Shown: piece after piece, positions 51,247 to 63,535 of the stretch
Position numbering within the stretch: the first letter of the stretch is position 1
Layout of the letters: each line of letters opens with the position of its first letter
Source of the DNA: Cristatella mucedo
Taxonomy: Eukaryota; Bryozoa; Phylactolaemata; Cristatellidae
Assembly: GCA_009760855.2 (NCBI GenBank)
Contig: WPIO01000026.1
Coordinates: 870,001-934,000, forward strand
Length of the DNA: 64,000 nucleotides
Direction of reading: 5' to 3'
Program-made: the position numbers and the translations under genes
The notes under the pieces: generated by a model
What the model was told of the DNA's origin: nothing
The model's input: the letters and a program-made list of their open reading frames with translations, nothing else
The model's database searches: none

Positions 51247-52176
51247 GCGAGGGAGAGCCACCGCCGGCCGGCGGACCGCCGGCCGCCCAGCTCGCGAGCC
51301 CTCCACCGGCCGCCCAGCTCGCAAGCCCGGGTCTCCCCTCGAGGGGCTTGGCAGAGAACGGCGGTGGCCCCACGGGCCGGTCGCTCCGCTCGCCCGCGAC
51401 GCTTGAGGTGGCGCCAGCGTCCTCTGGCGGGGGGGGGGCGGGGCAGCGCGACCGGCCTCTCAGCGGGCCGCCGCCGCTGGCTCCACCCGTTACTGGGCGG
51501 CTCAATTGCCCTGCGCCGAGGCTTCTCTTCGACGAGCGCGGCCCTCAGATCGGCTCTTTATTGAGAGACGGGACCGCTGCGGCGAGCCGCTGGCGACGGG
51601 GGCCGCGGGCCGGCTGTGGCGACCTGGCTGCCGCACGCCGGTGGCAAGGCGGCGGCCCCGCCGACCGACGGCTGGGCAAACCGATTTCTCGCTGCGTTCG
51701 CCGGTCAAGACGCCGGTCGCGCGGTGAAGTTCGGCTGGGACTTTCGTCTCGGTCCGACACCGTCTCGTCCAACACCCCCCCGAACTCGCCTGTCGTTCGG
51801 GAGAACGGCGGGGGGGGGGAGAGCTGCTCCGTCTGCTGCCAACGGCAACAGGTCGTTTCGTCTTCTCGGGCCGCGGTCGTCGATAATTGCACCGACCGAC
51901 GCCGTTTCGCAGGCCCGCCCACTTCGCGACCGCCACTGCGAGAAAGTGCAGCCGGTGGGCCGTCGAGTGAGAGCGATCCCCCTCCTCGTGCACATACGAG
52001 CGAGAGCGATCCCCCTCCTCGAGCACACACGAGCGAGCCCAAAATTGTTAGGCCCCTCTGCAATCGGCGCTCATGCGGGCGGCGCCGAACGATGCATGGT
52101 CCTGGACGTTCAATGTTTCCAGTTCTGTTTTATCGTGTTTGGTTTTTGAGAGGCCTATCGGCCAAGAGCGAATAAA
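51247..52176 (+). other. ZCCHC24: Probable 3' untranslated region of the ZCCHC24-like gene
   Basis: A GC-rich, CpG-rich stretch of about 930 bp ending at an AATAAA. It contains tandem CCGGCCGCCCAGCTCGC units (51,270-51,330) and a 33-bp duplication (51,966-52,034). The 322-codon frame across it (51,207-52,175) is Pro/Ala/Arg/Gly-rich and lacks an ATG start consistent with translation; it starts inside the ZCCHC24 stop region. Confidence 0.5.
52171..52176 (+). terminator. Polyadenylation signal AATAAA
   Basis: AATAAA in GAGCGAATAAAGAGCG, about 925 bp after the ZCCHC24-like stop codon. No closer AATAAA was seen. Confidence 0.5.
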
Positions 52177-52871
52177 GAGCGATTCCTACCTCCTCAAGCA
52201 CATTCACCTCAGCGCAGGCGTGCTAGGTCTTCCGTGACGGAGCTAGCTAAGGGAGCTTCGGAGAGCGAAACCGCCGTTTCGGCTGCCGCCGCCTTTAGGC
52301 AGATTGGGGAAGTAGAGGCTGGGCGGCCGAAGCGGATGATGACGAAGAATCGGTTTCGACCGGAGGAGCCGCCAAGGCGATGCGCTGCCAGCCTCGGACG
52401 ATGCGCTGCCCGTCTCTGATGTTCTGCTGCTACGGCGCGAGCAACGCTCGACACTGGGCAGAGATCTGAGTTCCCAGCGGGTAGGACGCACCGCTATATT
52501 TCGTGCTTCGCACAAGCGTAGTCGTCTGCTTCTTGCCACGGCCTCTGTGACTTTCGTACGTCACCCATCTTTGCCTGAGACGCAGAGACGACGATTCAAG
52601 ACACCGCTGAGCATTCTGCGCGAGCCAAGTCAAAAGTGCCAAAGATTCAGCGATCGGCATTCGAGCGACCTTCAACGGCCTCTAATGAGCGAGGCAATGA
52701 AAGCTGTGCGAAGCAACACCAAGACAAAGAGCATGTACGAACAGTGCATTCATTGGTCGTTGACAGCGAGACAGAAGTTGCGACTCACACCTTTGCTGCA
52801 GCTGCGATTTCGATCTGAAAATCAGGTACACGGTGATATTGGACTGCGACGTTCACCTTGGGGTCAAGGGT
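52177..52871. other. Open but unassigned stretch
   Basis: A plus-strand frame is open from about 52,411 to 52,873 (includes LLLATASVTFVRHPSLPETQ) and could be an exon ending at CAG|GTACAC (52,826), but the family is unknown and neighbouring frames look equally plausible. Confidence 0.3.
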
Positions 52872-53030
52872 GAGCAGTGATGGCGCACTAGGTAAGGCAG
52901 TTGCTCTTCATGACCTCGGCCCTGAGGTCGTGAATTCGAATCCTGTAGTGGACAATCCTTTATTGACAACCACTAGATGTGATGATAGCATTTAAGGTTC
53001 TTCTGCCACTATGCAAAAGGGGGTTGGCAG
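52872..53030 (+). mobile_element. SINE B (tRNA-derived)
   Basis: GTGATGGCGCACTAGGTAAGGC (A-box region), GAGGTCGTGAATTCGAATCC (B box), then a family tail AGCATTTAAGGTTCTTCTGCC. It does not share the LINE A tail, so it is a separate family from SINE A. Confidence 0.8.
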
Positions 53031-53163
53031 CTAATGCAATCAAGATTACGGTGTGTGGGAACACCTCGATGTTGAGGGGTGCCGGTACATGGTCAATGCC
53101 TTCAGCACAAAATGCACTCGAAAATGACCTTTTGCCCGTCTAAAAACTTCTTATATTGTATTT

Positions 53164-53309
53164 TTATGTGATTCGATTATATAGCTCCCCAAAAGAACTT
53201 AATCTCTATTCAAGTGCTTCACATACGCCTCGGGGCTCGAGCCGACGACCTCAGCCAGACCTTGGTTGGGGCGAGCACCTTAACACGCTGGACCAAACCA
53301 GCTCGGCAT
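53164..53309 (-). mobile_element. SINE A (minus)
   Basis: The reverse complement of GAACTTAATCTCTATTCAAG (tail), GGGGCTCGAGCCGACGACC (B box) and TTAACACGCTGGACCAAACC (A box). Confidence 0.87.
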
Positions 53310-53724
53310 TCTGTAAACCACTATTATTTATACTGTCACTTTAACTGCAAGTGAGACTTTTAAAACATTTTAAAAGGACTTTAACCTCCTTGTCGAAGAG
53401 GTGCCGAGACCTATTTCGACATATTAGCCGGAAGTGTGTTTCCACATTTTGTGAGCCTGCAGCTTCTCCAAACGGGCACCGCTCGTCAGGCCACTTCACA
53501 CCTGCATAGAAAGACTTTTATTCTCAGAAACTCCAAAAAGACGATCGCTCCTTAAAACATATCTGCCCCCTCTGATAGCTGACTCTGAGCGCGTACCTTG
53601 AAGTGAGCAGCTCCGGCAGCTTTTCTAATCAACCTACACGCAAAAAGTGGTTGTCCCCCACTAGAATAAAGCCAAAAATTGGCTTACCGAAGGCGGGCCA
53701 CCCGGCAGGTCTATGAAATCTGTC
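53310..53724. other. Unassigned stretch
   Basis: Nothing recognisable. Confidence 0.4.
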
Positions 53725-53885
53725 TATCTCTCTCTCTTCTCTCTGTCTGTCTCTGTCTCTATCTCTGTCTTTATCTCTCCCTTCTCTCCCCTCTCTCTCT
53801 CTCTTTTCTCTCTCTCACTCTCTCTCTCCATTCTCTCTCTCTCGCACTCTCTCTCTCCCCTCTCTCTCTCTCTCTCTCTCACTCT
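53725..53885 (+). repeat. CT-rich microsatellite
   Basis: (TC)n with CTGT and CCTTCT interruptions. Confidence 0.96.
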
Positions 53886-54208
53886 CAGGTTGCTGCTTCC
53901 GGGCTTTCTGGGAACATTACAGGATCAGCAGATACTGGTCACTAGGCCCGCCTTCGGCCGGCCGAGCGCTGGGCTAACTCGTAACGGCATGGCTGATGTT
54001 CTACAATCCTAAGGTGACTTGCTACCGTTATTGCCCGCAGATCGGCATTCTTTAGCAGCCTTTTAAAAGAGCAATTCTTCCAGTATATCCTCATGCGGAG
54101 GATTTTAGAAGCCTTTAGCTACAGCACCCTAGAGACTGACTCGGAATTAGAGCGGTGAGGGAAGCCTTTACTGCGTCCTTCTAGACTTGATGGCTCGAAA
54201 CATGGCTC

Positions 54209-54330
<122 letters not shown>

Positions 54331-54469
54331 CCTCGCGGGTTTCGGAGGCCTCGTTAGTGCCTCCTCAAACGCGTTGAAGCTGCATTTAAATAGAAACGAT
54401 AGCTTCGTCTGAAATCAGACCCCGATTCTGCCCATTAAATGAGCGCCGACATGGAAGGCTCTTCAAAGA

Positions 54470-54691
54470 ATGATCATGGCCCGCTGTGAGAGTCTGAATC
54501 TCGCCACCGAAGGAGCAGCGCCCGGACGTCTCTCCTTCAAAAAGACAGAGCGCCGCCAGCGAGTGCAGAGCCTAAAGATGCACCGACAGGCTGGTGTGGC
54601 CCCGTCCAATAAAAATAGCGCGAGCTCGACCTCGAAAGGCACGCCCACGATGCGTGCCGAAGGCAAAGGCCGCGTAGAACCACCTCTGTAG
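54470..54691 (+). CDS. Possible small protein or terminal exon, unrecognised
   Basis: 73-codon frame from ATGATCATGGCC to TAG, with a G/C-biased third position and a basic, disordered composition (RLSFKKTERRQRVQSLKMHR). AATAAA at 54,815 lies 124 bp past the stop. An in-frame TGA at 54,440 limits the upstream extension. It is convergent with the lipid transfer protein gene. No family recognised. Confidence 0.3.
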   Translation: MIMARCESLNLATEGAAPGRLSFKKTERRQRVQSLKMHRQAGVAPSNKNSASSTSKGTPTMRAEGKGRVEPPL

Positions 54692-54814
54692 CCCCCTCGG
54701 AGAACACGGCGCTCCCATTCTGAGCTGAGCTCCCATTCTTGACGCTTCGCCTGAAGCTGCGTTCCAATGGCAGAGCCTCAGCTCCTTCAGCAGGCCTCTG
54801 TTAGGCCTGGCGGG

Positions 54815-54820
54815 AATAAA
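54815..54820 (+). terminator. Possible polyadenylation signal AATAAA
   Basis: AATAAA downstream of the small plus-strand frame at 54,470-54,691. Confidence 0.3.
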
Positions 54821-54870
54821 CTACCCATATGAAGCCTCTAAAGTAGTATCGCGTCCCTTTTGCAGACCGA

Positions 54871-55015
54871 TTACAGCCCCTTTGGAATAAGACCGTGAAC
54901 ACGAAATGGGGGAACTAATGTGGCAGTCATTTTAACCCCGTCTAAAAAATACGGCACACCTACTCCGGCCAACAACATTGAATGCTCGGTGAAAAGTCTG
55001 CCTTCCGGCCCACAG
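54871..55015 (-). CDS. MTTP: MTTP-like, terminal exon
   Basis: It ends at TAA (54,871-54,873). MLLAGVGVPYFLDGVKMTAT, then LVPPF aligns with the last conserved segment of MTTP (an LAG-x-x-x-P motif followed by a strand and a Pro-rich tail). Two acceptors fit the required phase 2: GATTCTAG (used here, giving start 55,015) and GTAGAGAG, slightly upstream, so the left edge may move by about 9 bases. Confidence 0.7.
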
Positions 55016-55529
55016 CTAGAATCGCTCTCTACGCCTGCTAACTCACCCGTCGGTTGCACCCTACCGATTAGGTGCTAGTAATTCACGGTCCATGTCTTGG
55101 TTTTAAAGACTGCAGCAGTAATTACTTTATAGTCCGCGAATGAGGATGGTCACTAAGGCCACATGCTTCAGCCATAGAAACGCGTCTGCTGAATCAGCTG
55201 GCTGCACCTTTTTATTTTATCTGGAAGCCTGGCAGTCACCTGGTAAGAGCTACCGGGCTATCGGGTAGGGAGAGGGAGGAAGAGGAGGTGAGGGCTACAG
55301 ACGGCATCCTCGGTTAAGGGGGCTAGACCGGCCGTAGCTCCTTTAGTCACAAAGGAACAATAGGCGGATGGGGGAGTGCTATCGGGCTTCAGCCCCCCTG
55401 GAAAGCGACCCGGATGTAGGCATGCCAGCGGGAAAGCGCCATGATTCTTGAAGGCCGATCAATGAGTGCTACTGGCCCCAAGACCGTGAAGGAATGTATG
55501 GCACACAAGAGCATACCGCCTTATCTCAC

Positions 55530-55703
55530 CTTATCACGTACGGGTCCACGGCCATTTGCAGACACATCTTAATCGGCCTTTTGTAGAAATTAACGTCTGT
55601 AACCAAGGTGATTGTGCTGGCCATTTCGTTCTCAAATCCAATGCCAAGGCTTAGAAGCTGGTTAGTCTTCAGTCCAACGCTGCCCCGAGTGACAATGGCG
55701 CTC
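55530..55703 (-). CDS. MTTP: MTTP-like, beta-domain exon with KMCLQM
   Basis: The acceptor TCCGTCGTTCTAG and donor ATAAG|GTGAGA are both strong; phase 2 to phase 2. FENEMASTITLVTDVNFYKR, then PIKMCLQMAVDP matches the MTTP region ending in a P-x-x-x-C-x-Q-M motif. Confidence 0.85.
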
Positions 55704-55923
55704 CTAGAACGACGGAATGTGAGTGCAACCCACAATGCAACAGCAAACTCTCACCTGGTACTACAGCTCACACGCTTGAAAATATAGCAAAGATACTGCA
55801 AGATTAAAACTCCTGAAGTGATTCGTCGTCGTATCATTTCATCAAGAATGTTCGGCCGAAAATTTGCTAGAACCTTGCATAGACAGAGCCAAAAAACCTC
55901 AGCCGTCAGGCACCTGTTCTCAC

Positions 55924-56078
55924 CGAGTAAAGACGTCCGAGTGAGCATCGCGGTTCCACAGGCTGATGCTGATGGCACCTGAGAGGTCTAGAGAAACGGC
56001 ACTGACGATGGCCGCGTCGAGGACGAATCCACTTTGGACATGGAGCTCGCGAGAGAAGTCCTGTATCAGGGCGTTCAT
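55924..56078 (-). CDS. MTTP: MTTP-like, beta-domain exon with QSG
   Basis: The acceptor is GGCTGCATTTGTAG and the donor CTCG|GTGAGA; phase 0 in, phase 2 out. It reads MNALIQDFSRELHVQSGF, then SLDLSGAISISLWNRDA. The spacing of QSG, the D-x-SGA motif and SLW is that of MTTP. The ATG at its start is internal, not the initiator. Confidence 0.9.
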
Positions 56079-57635
56079 CTACAAATGCAGCCAGCGCGTC
56101 TCTGCCGTCCAGTCTCTATCCGTAGAATTTAACGATGGATGCAAATCGCAATCGGATTTCCCCCGATGTCCTCCATTATTGCGATGGTACAATTTGCACA
56201 GACGATTTGTCAGAATTGTATGTTGTGCAGTTGAATTAGAACCGATCACATATGCCCGGAGACTAAGGCGTATTACCAACATGGCGGTGGGGCCTCTGAG
56301 ACCTGTATGACAGCACCGGGCATCCACTCTCTACATGCTTAAAGTTCAAGACGTCGTGAGCACAGCCCCTTTTCTAGTAGCCTAATGAACTGCACGCAGC
56401 TTCGCCGATGTCAGCTAACGGAATAAATATACGTAGATGGCTGACTCGGCAGCTTTACAACCATATTATCTCGGTAGCTCTATCAGCGTTATCTGCATTT
56501 TAGGCCTGAGTTTGCACTAGACATTGCCTCATCGTCGACTAGCTGCTTAGAACTTGAGTCGGAAACATCCATGGAGAGCAAGGACACTAATCTTACTGAG
56601 CCTTTGGTGGACGAAGCCATTCGCATGAAGCTATAGGGCTTTGCCACCATTTACAACAGGATTAACTAAGAGACAAGACTTATCCACGAAACGAACATTG
56701 AACGCAAAATTCACGTGGCAAGGCAATGTTGAAACACCTCTCTGCTACGAAAAATTTATGAGACCGGTTCCAATGACAACACAGTGGTTGAACGACTGAG
56801 CTTAGAAATAGCACAGTCGTCTTACAAAATCCGTATTCATATCGAAAACGATTGCAATGGCTGTGCAGTTCAGTACAGTTATTGATAAATCCATGAGATG
56901 AAACTGTAGATCTCGAGACGCCAACTATAATGTGGTCGTGAGAGCGAACCAATCCGTGCATAATGTCAGCCAGGAGAAAGTGGGTCTGTAGTGGGTCTAC
57001 GAAACGGCCACTCGCCATACCATCTCACTGGCTCTCGTTGGATTCTGCAGCAGCAAGGACTGCAGGCGCGGAAGCAGAGGCTGGGACCAATCGCGCTAGT
57101 GTCAGTGCTAATGTGCACGTGCTCGTGCATCGCCCTGACAGGATTGAAGAGTATTCAGGCAGCCGCGAACGAGGCCCTAGTTTCCAACGATGCAGCCACT
57201 GACCTGGAGAAGAAACCGCAGGGGCAGGAACGCAGACGACAGGAAGTAAAGCAGGCGCTCATAGATGAATGGACAGATTGCAGACCGTCGCTGCCCCTTA
57301 GTATCCCTAGCCAGAAGTGCAGTAGACAAAGAATGTCAGGCTATAGAGGAGCGAGTTGGATTGCCAGAACAGTATTCATCTGCTGCTTCCTTCCACTCGA
57401 TGGTTTTACTTCACTGGGTGCATGCTTTGCACATCCTGACAGCCAAGGTAAGCATGTTTAATCTAGACGCTATAACGCTTAAGCCTTAGCGCTTTACCTT
57501 TATGCACTGGGATGATTTATGGCACCGCGACTTGTAACCCAAAAAAGTGTGCGGAAATCTGCCAAGGTCTCGGAGTCGCGTGCTGCAAAGCTCGTTACAG
57601 CAGACCAGGCTGATCGCTGGCATTTCGCTACCTAC

Positions 57636-57845
57636 CGTCAGTGCGGACACTGGTGTGGATGGTGCATTCCAGACGGCAGACATCAAACCAGACGACCGAC
57701 CGAAGAATTCAATAGGACGTAAGCGAACGCCAGATAATTCCAGTACCATTCCACCGGACGACTCGGTTGTAGCCGTCTCTGCTGCGCCACCCTCAGCGTT
57801 GTTGTTCCCAATTAGAGATTCCAGCCCGTGAGCATACAGGTCGGT
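57636..57845 (-). CDS. MTTP: MTTP-like, exon with GLESLI and LRPIEFF
   Basis: The acceptor is GTTTCAATTTCAG and the donor GACG|GTAGGT; 70 codons, phase 0 throughout. TDLYAHGLESLIG and then MVLELSGVRLRPIEFFGRSS align with the MTTP segment carrying GLE-x-L-I and the Q/R-LRP-x-x-FF motif. A low-complexity acidic/Thr loop separates the two, as in other MTTPs. Confidence 0.92.
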
Positions 57846-57974
57846 CTGAAATTGAAACACATTGAACAGCACTGCCGGGCGTCCTTGACGTCGCTTGAAA
57901 ACATTGTGCGACATGTTACAAAACGGTATCCTGCCAAACCCTCATGCTGGTGCCGATCTGAAGCAGTGACTTAC

Positions 57975-58109
57975 GGCAACTAAGGGCAGTCTGTGCTCCT
58001 CGCTGTTGTCTGCTGTCGTCGACAGAAGAAGCTCAAACGATGTCCTTTTCATGATTCCGTTTAGAGCATTGTGCATGCGGAGGCCATACTCAAGAGTAGA
58101 GCCGCCAGA
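57975..58109 (-). CDS. MTTP: MTTP-like, exon starting the beta-sheet domain
   Basis: The donor is TTGCC|GTAAGT. The acceptor must be the second AG of GTACAGAG to keep phase 0; the first AG would shift the frame. SGGSTLEYGLRMHNALNGIM, then KRTSFELLLS matches MTTP at the start of the lipid-binding sheet (S-T-x-x-x-x-x-L segment and a following strand). Confidence 0.85.
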
Positions 58110-59167
58110 CTCTGTACAACCATCATTTAAACTTTTGCGATACATCAAAGCAGCGAAACGTGCTTAAGAAGACGAGCGACTCGATTCGGATTGAGATTGA
58201 GAAGCCAGCACGAGATATCTCATGTGAGCACGCGTGACGCAACTGTCTGCGGCTGCAGTCAACGAGAATGCTACGCTTACTGCCAATGACATTGGTTAGT
58301 GAGCTCGATTTTCCACCGGTGGCGCGAGTGTTAAAGTTCCATACAGCACGGCGGTGTGACATTACGTCGATGTGATCCCTAAAAGAGCAGGCTGAGTTAT
58401 ACACACGCAGGCTTTGCCGGTATTCTCAATAATAATATTGATAATACATTTGCATAGCACCTTCAGAAAACTTAAACTCTTTCTGGGAACTTCAAATATG
58501 CTGGAAAGAAAGCATGATCGAATTGTTAGTGGTAAGCTGCACTATGTCAATAAGCAAATAGAGCTAGAGGTGACATGCACGCTGTAAATATTCCTCCTTT
58601 ACCTAATACGAACTAAAGGCACCGTCTCCGAAGGTTTAAAGTTCGTACGAGGTATAGCTAAACGATTTGAGTCAGGACAGCAAGTGATACGATGTTTGGC
58701 CTGGTGGGGGTAGTTCTGATAGGTAGGCTGGAACAGAGAATGAGGAACCTGTAGGTAAGTGACAGAACCTTGATGATGCTATGTTGCTTGATTGGGAGCC
58801 GGTGCAGATCGGTGAGTAGTGGTGTAATGTGGCAAGTGCGACGCTCACGACAGAAAAGCCTGCTGCAGAGTTTTTCGCCAACCGTAAGCGCCTGATTGCA
58901 CTGGCCGATAGACCAGCAAGAAGTGAGTTACAGAAGTCGAGATGGGACATCACCAATGCATCGAACAGTTTAGATGTAGTATCCCTATCTAAGCAAGCCT
59001 GAGTTTTAGTTATGTTATGCTACTGAAAGTTGGCCGACCCGACTGTGTAGCTGATGTGGTATCTAGTGAAAGGTCCATTTGGAACAGGACACACTGATTT
59101 CTTGCAGATGAAGCATGAGATATACTGGCGGAGCCAATTTTGAGCGATAATCTTTCTAATTTCGGAA

Positions 59168-59824
<657 letters not shown>

Positions 59825-60125
59825 TCTGAACCATTACACTGCAGTGCTAGTGATGCTCAGGCGAAATGAGAGGCACTCAAGGAGGACTTGGTAATAAATT
59901 GTATCAAACGCTGCCGAAAGATCAAGCAAAACAAGTCGAGAGACTTTACCCAAGTCTACTAAGCTATGCTGACTCTGTGGAATGATTAGCTCTAAATCCA
60001 GACTAGAACTTCCTTGCCAGGTTTTCGGTTTCAATCGATATAAGAGTTCAGCTGGTCTGCCACAACTAGCTCCAGAGTCTTTGGTAGGAACGGTAGAGGG
60101 GAGACTGGGCGGACGCTGCTGGAGT

Positions 60126-60832
60126 TCTATTGGTTTAGTGTTACTTTCTAAATTAGCGGCCCAACACCAGCCTTTAGCCAATATCTCTACTGAGCCTACG
60201 GCTCACGCTTGACTGATCAAAGCCCGATGCGTCACACAAATTGTTCTCCCTAACGCCACCCTAATCAAACAATTTGCACTGTCACAGCTGGATTCCTATG
60301 AATAGAGGTCAATCTCTTCTCAGCAAACTTCTCTCGTCCGCTAGCCCATAAATACATGAACTCTGATTGGTTTGTGAAGCTGAAGCACAGATGTAGGTTC
60401 CATCTTAATTAACACTGCTGCCCGGTCATTCAGACTGGCAGCTAAATTTCTGATCAGTAGTAAGACATCTAATAGTGCATTCTCACTCCTAATGCAATCA
60501 TGACGGCTCAAAAATGACTAGTGGACAAAGAAAAAGCTTGCGAAACCCCAATGCTCTGCTGAATACAGACCAAGTAGTATCAACGCAGCACTAATTTTCC
60601 ATTTTCGTTCACAAAGACCCACATGAAAATGGCTAGCTTTTTCCTTAGCTCAAAGGCTGCCGGAACTATCGACTACCGAACGCTTTGCATTCGGCGCTTA
60701 CAAAGGATGCTTGCAAAACTACTCGAGAACTTCTCCTGACTTACATCTCCTTCTACTCTGCATTGTTGTGACACAGCCGATTGCAGTGCATCCCGTTTTT
60801 CTTGTTCTACCTGCTCTAGCAGCACTGCTTCT
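60126..60832. other. Unassigned intron stretch
   Basis: Nothing supported. Confidence 0.4.
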
Positions 60833-60889
60833 TCATGTATTGTGGCAGCAGCAGCCGCTTCATGCTGCTGCTGCTGCCACAATACATGA
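60833..60889. repeat. Inverted repeat, 23-bp perfect stem, 11-nt loop
   Basis: The left arm TCATGTATTGTGGCAGCAGC (60,833 on, plus AGC) pairs with GCTGCTGCTGCCACAATACA (plus TGA) ending at 60,889. It could fold as a cruciform or an RNA hairpin. The arms include (CAG)n/(CTG)n units. Confidence 0.9.
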
Positions 60890-61129
60890 TGTATACATTG
60901 TGACAGGGCTTCAGTGGGATTCAGTAAATACATCTGCAATCATCGCTCATTGGTTCCAAGCGAAGCACTGTGAAGGTGATATCTACACTTGGTATGTAAT
61001 AGTATGTCGTATGCAGCGAACTACGAAAATGATTTAATCTCTATCCGTGCGCTGCAAAACTGGCTGCAAGGGAGTCAATGCCCAAGGGTTAGTGATATGC
61101 ACGGTATAAAACTTGCAAAAGCAATCAAT

Positions 61130-61425
61130 TATCTTATAATAATAATAATAATAATGCACTTGATAAATCGCCCTCAGAGACCTCAATCTCTTTCTAGACG
61201 CTTTGCATTTGCTGCAAAGGGAAATGCAATTGAATGGTGAGTAATATCATGCTTGAAAAACAAACAACTTGAATAACATGGTTAGGGGTGACATGCACAG
61301 GGTCAGCATGCAAATGTGGTTAGTGGCAGCATGCACAGTGTCAGCACGCATAAGCACATGAAGGACGAATCACAGGGACCCACTAAATGCTGTCCTAAAT
61401 AGGTGGGTTTTTAAGTTCTTTTTCT
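61130..61425 (-). mobile_element. LINE A 3' end (minus)
   Basis: (TAA)7, CACTTGATAAATCGCCCTCAGAG, then the whole untranslated region to GGACCCACTAAATGCTGTCC and CCTAAATAGG. Well conserved. Confidence 0.93.
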
Positions 61426-61539
61426 TGCTTGGTGAGCATACTAAAGCAACCGCGAAGACATTCGTAGCCACCTTTTGGGGACACCTGCGGCTCAAGCAAG
61501 CTCTGAATCAAGCGAAGGTATGAACGCAAAACACACCGG

Positions 61540-62360
61540 AATGAAACAGACAAGTTCACAGCGGCTAAACTCAAGGAAAGCCTGGCGGAGCAGATGCATC
61601 TTTAGCTGAGACTTTAAAGATGCCAAGTCATTGTAGGTAGTGACCGTAGCAAGAGGCAAGTTCCAGACTTTCGGTGCATACGAGCTGATGGCTCGATTGC
61701 CAAAAGATTTCAGTTTAGTGCGAGGGACGGCTAAATGACTAAATGCTGAGGAGCGGGTGGTTCGAGAGCACAGTGGAGGAGCAAGGAAGTCGGATAGGCA
61801 GGCTAGGAAGTCGGATAAGCAGTACTAGCGAGGAAAGCGACAGATAGGCCGGACTAAGGATCTTGAAATCGTATCCTCTGACATGTAGCCAGTGAAGCGC
61901 AGTCAGACCTGGGGTGATGCTTGACCTGTGCAGCTGACGACAGACCGGATGAGCTGCTTAGTGCTGCACCAGTTGCTGACGATTAAGGGCACTGGGTGGG
62001 AGTTGAGAGAATTGCACTAAACTTGACACGATGTCAAAAACGCTTAAACTAGTTACCCTAAGCAGGCCCTGACTTTGGCTATATTCCTTAGTTGAAATTA
62101 GGTCAATTTCACATAAAGAAAAACGTGCTCATTTACTGACAAGTCGTTTTGGATCAGCACGCCTAGATTACGGGCAGACATCACGGGAGTGATTCTAGCT
62201 GAACTAACCTTTAGGATTATGACTTCAACTTGAGGGAGATTTTAGGTTTGCCCATAACTATTTAGTTTTTCTTATTATCATTAAGCATCAGGAAATTAGC
62301 AGCCACCCAAATGTGAAAATTGTCGATAAGATAGGACCTCTAAATCTCTTAATCCCGACC
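61540..62360 (-). mobile_element. LINE C fragment (third CR1/L2-type family)
   Basis: The reverse complement reads VPRTKLKSFGNRAISSYAPK, then VWNLPLATVTTYNDLASLKS, the same C-terminal signature as LINE A but clearly diverged. Further upstream are SARNLGVLIQNDLSVNEHV and FLMLNDNK, a decayed NFLKLNDDK. The frame is broken. Confidence 0.8.
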
Positions 62361-63154
62361 GGAACTGGCTACGAAGATCTGACGAATTAATGTAGTCGGT
62401 TAATTGCTGGGGCCACCGTTCGTTTAAGTGTCTTGGATAAGAATGGCAGAAGGGAGACTGGACGAAAGTTTCATATATTGCCCAAGATAAGCTTTTCAAA
62501 GAGTATGCCTGAGAATTGCCGTTTTCAGAGGGGAAGAGATTTCCCGGCGGTAAGGGACATCCTTTCAATACTTCTTACCGCGGCAGCAAGAGACTTTCGA
62601 ACCTCAGGGTCTAGAGTACTGGCGGTCTTTGTTTGCTTGGGAGACCAGTTTAGCGATTAACTTCAGTAGAAGAAGCCTTATTCGCACAAAGGACCTACAT
62701 GTGCTTTCTGTCCAAGTTTAGGCACATATTAGAAGCATGCCCGACTAAATGCCATCGCATGACCTTCGCTCGCCGTTCTGTGGGCTCAGTAGTTCCCGGA
62801 AGAGCAGATTTCGCTATGGCGCTATATGACTCTGCTTCAGAGCGTGATACAATATTTAGCAGACCATCAAAATCAACTAGGACTTGTGGTTATTTAGTGA
62901 CACGAAAAATTAATCACAGCCTCTACGAGGACTCAATGGCAGCAAGACCTCGCCCCCTGAAGCGATATGCTGATGTGCCACTAAAGAGGGGTAGTTGGCT
63001 CGGGCCACTATTGTTGAAAATATTATCGACCATCACGCTGAATGAGATTAAACCTTTCTCGTCACTCCTGCAGCTTTGGCAGAAGGCAGTGCGCAACTCG
63101 GAGCTAAAGCAGACGAAGAGAAATGCTGGCTTGTACGTTATTCCTGCTCGTTAG
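62361..63154. other. Unassigned intron stretch
   Basis: A 151-codon plus-strand frame (62,699-63,154) lacks an ATG start in context and a recognisable family. It lies inside the MTTP intron on the other strand. Confidence 0.35.
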
Positions 63155-63469
63155 GTTACCGCTCGACGACAGGGCACGAGAGCCTCCGCCATAGGCAGCG
63201 TATGACGTCGACCGAGACGTCTCGGCTTTGCACCCCCCCCCTACTTCCTCTTCCTTGGATCTGGCATCGCGTCCGAGCTCGCTTGCTGCATATATAATGC
63301 ACGCGAGCTATGTCGTTGACCAGACGCTGGAAAAATTTATTTGCCCACTTGGTCCTCGCTGTGAAATCATTTCGGAGTAAATGTGTGTCGTCCTTACGCA
63401 TACGCATAAAAGAACCTTCGAGCCGGCCGATAGAATATTCTTTCGCGACCAGCTTCGTCAATAACTCAC

Positions 63470-63535
63470 AGACTTCGCTACATAATCTCGCTGCTTGCCC
63501 AGCCCCGTGACGGACCTCGAAAGGTCAGGCAATCT
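63470..63535 (-). CDS. MTTP: MTTP-like, short linker exon
   Basis: The acceptor is GCGCCTGCAG and the donor TCT|GTGAGT; 22 codons, phase 0. RLPDLSRSVTGLGKQRDYVA and KS fits the Ser-rich linker (SRS...Y) between the helical and sheet domains of MTTP in both length and position. The overlapping frame at 63,156-63,461 is intronic. Confidence 0.7.

Noticed and set aside
51502-52063. Minus-strand frames of 172-174 codons
   Set aside because: Mutual shadows in the same GC-rich stretch, with tandem repeats and no recognisable domain.
55751-55978. Minus-strand 75-codon frame (FRPNILDEMIRRRITSG)
   Set aside because: It covers the 220-bp intron between two MTTP exons; phase and motif order require it to be spliced out.
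57302-57448. Plus-strand exon candidate (CQAIEERVGLPEQYSSAASF... ending at AAG|GTAAGC)
   Set aside because: It looks protein-like and has a fair acceptor and a good donor, but it lies inside an MTTP intron on the opposite strand, has no partner exon and no family I can defend.
63156-63461. Minus-strand 101-codon frame (LVAKEYSIGRLEGSFMRMRK)
   Set aside because: It starts after the GTGAGT donor of the short MTTP exon and does not resemble the MTTP segment expected next.
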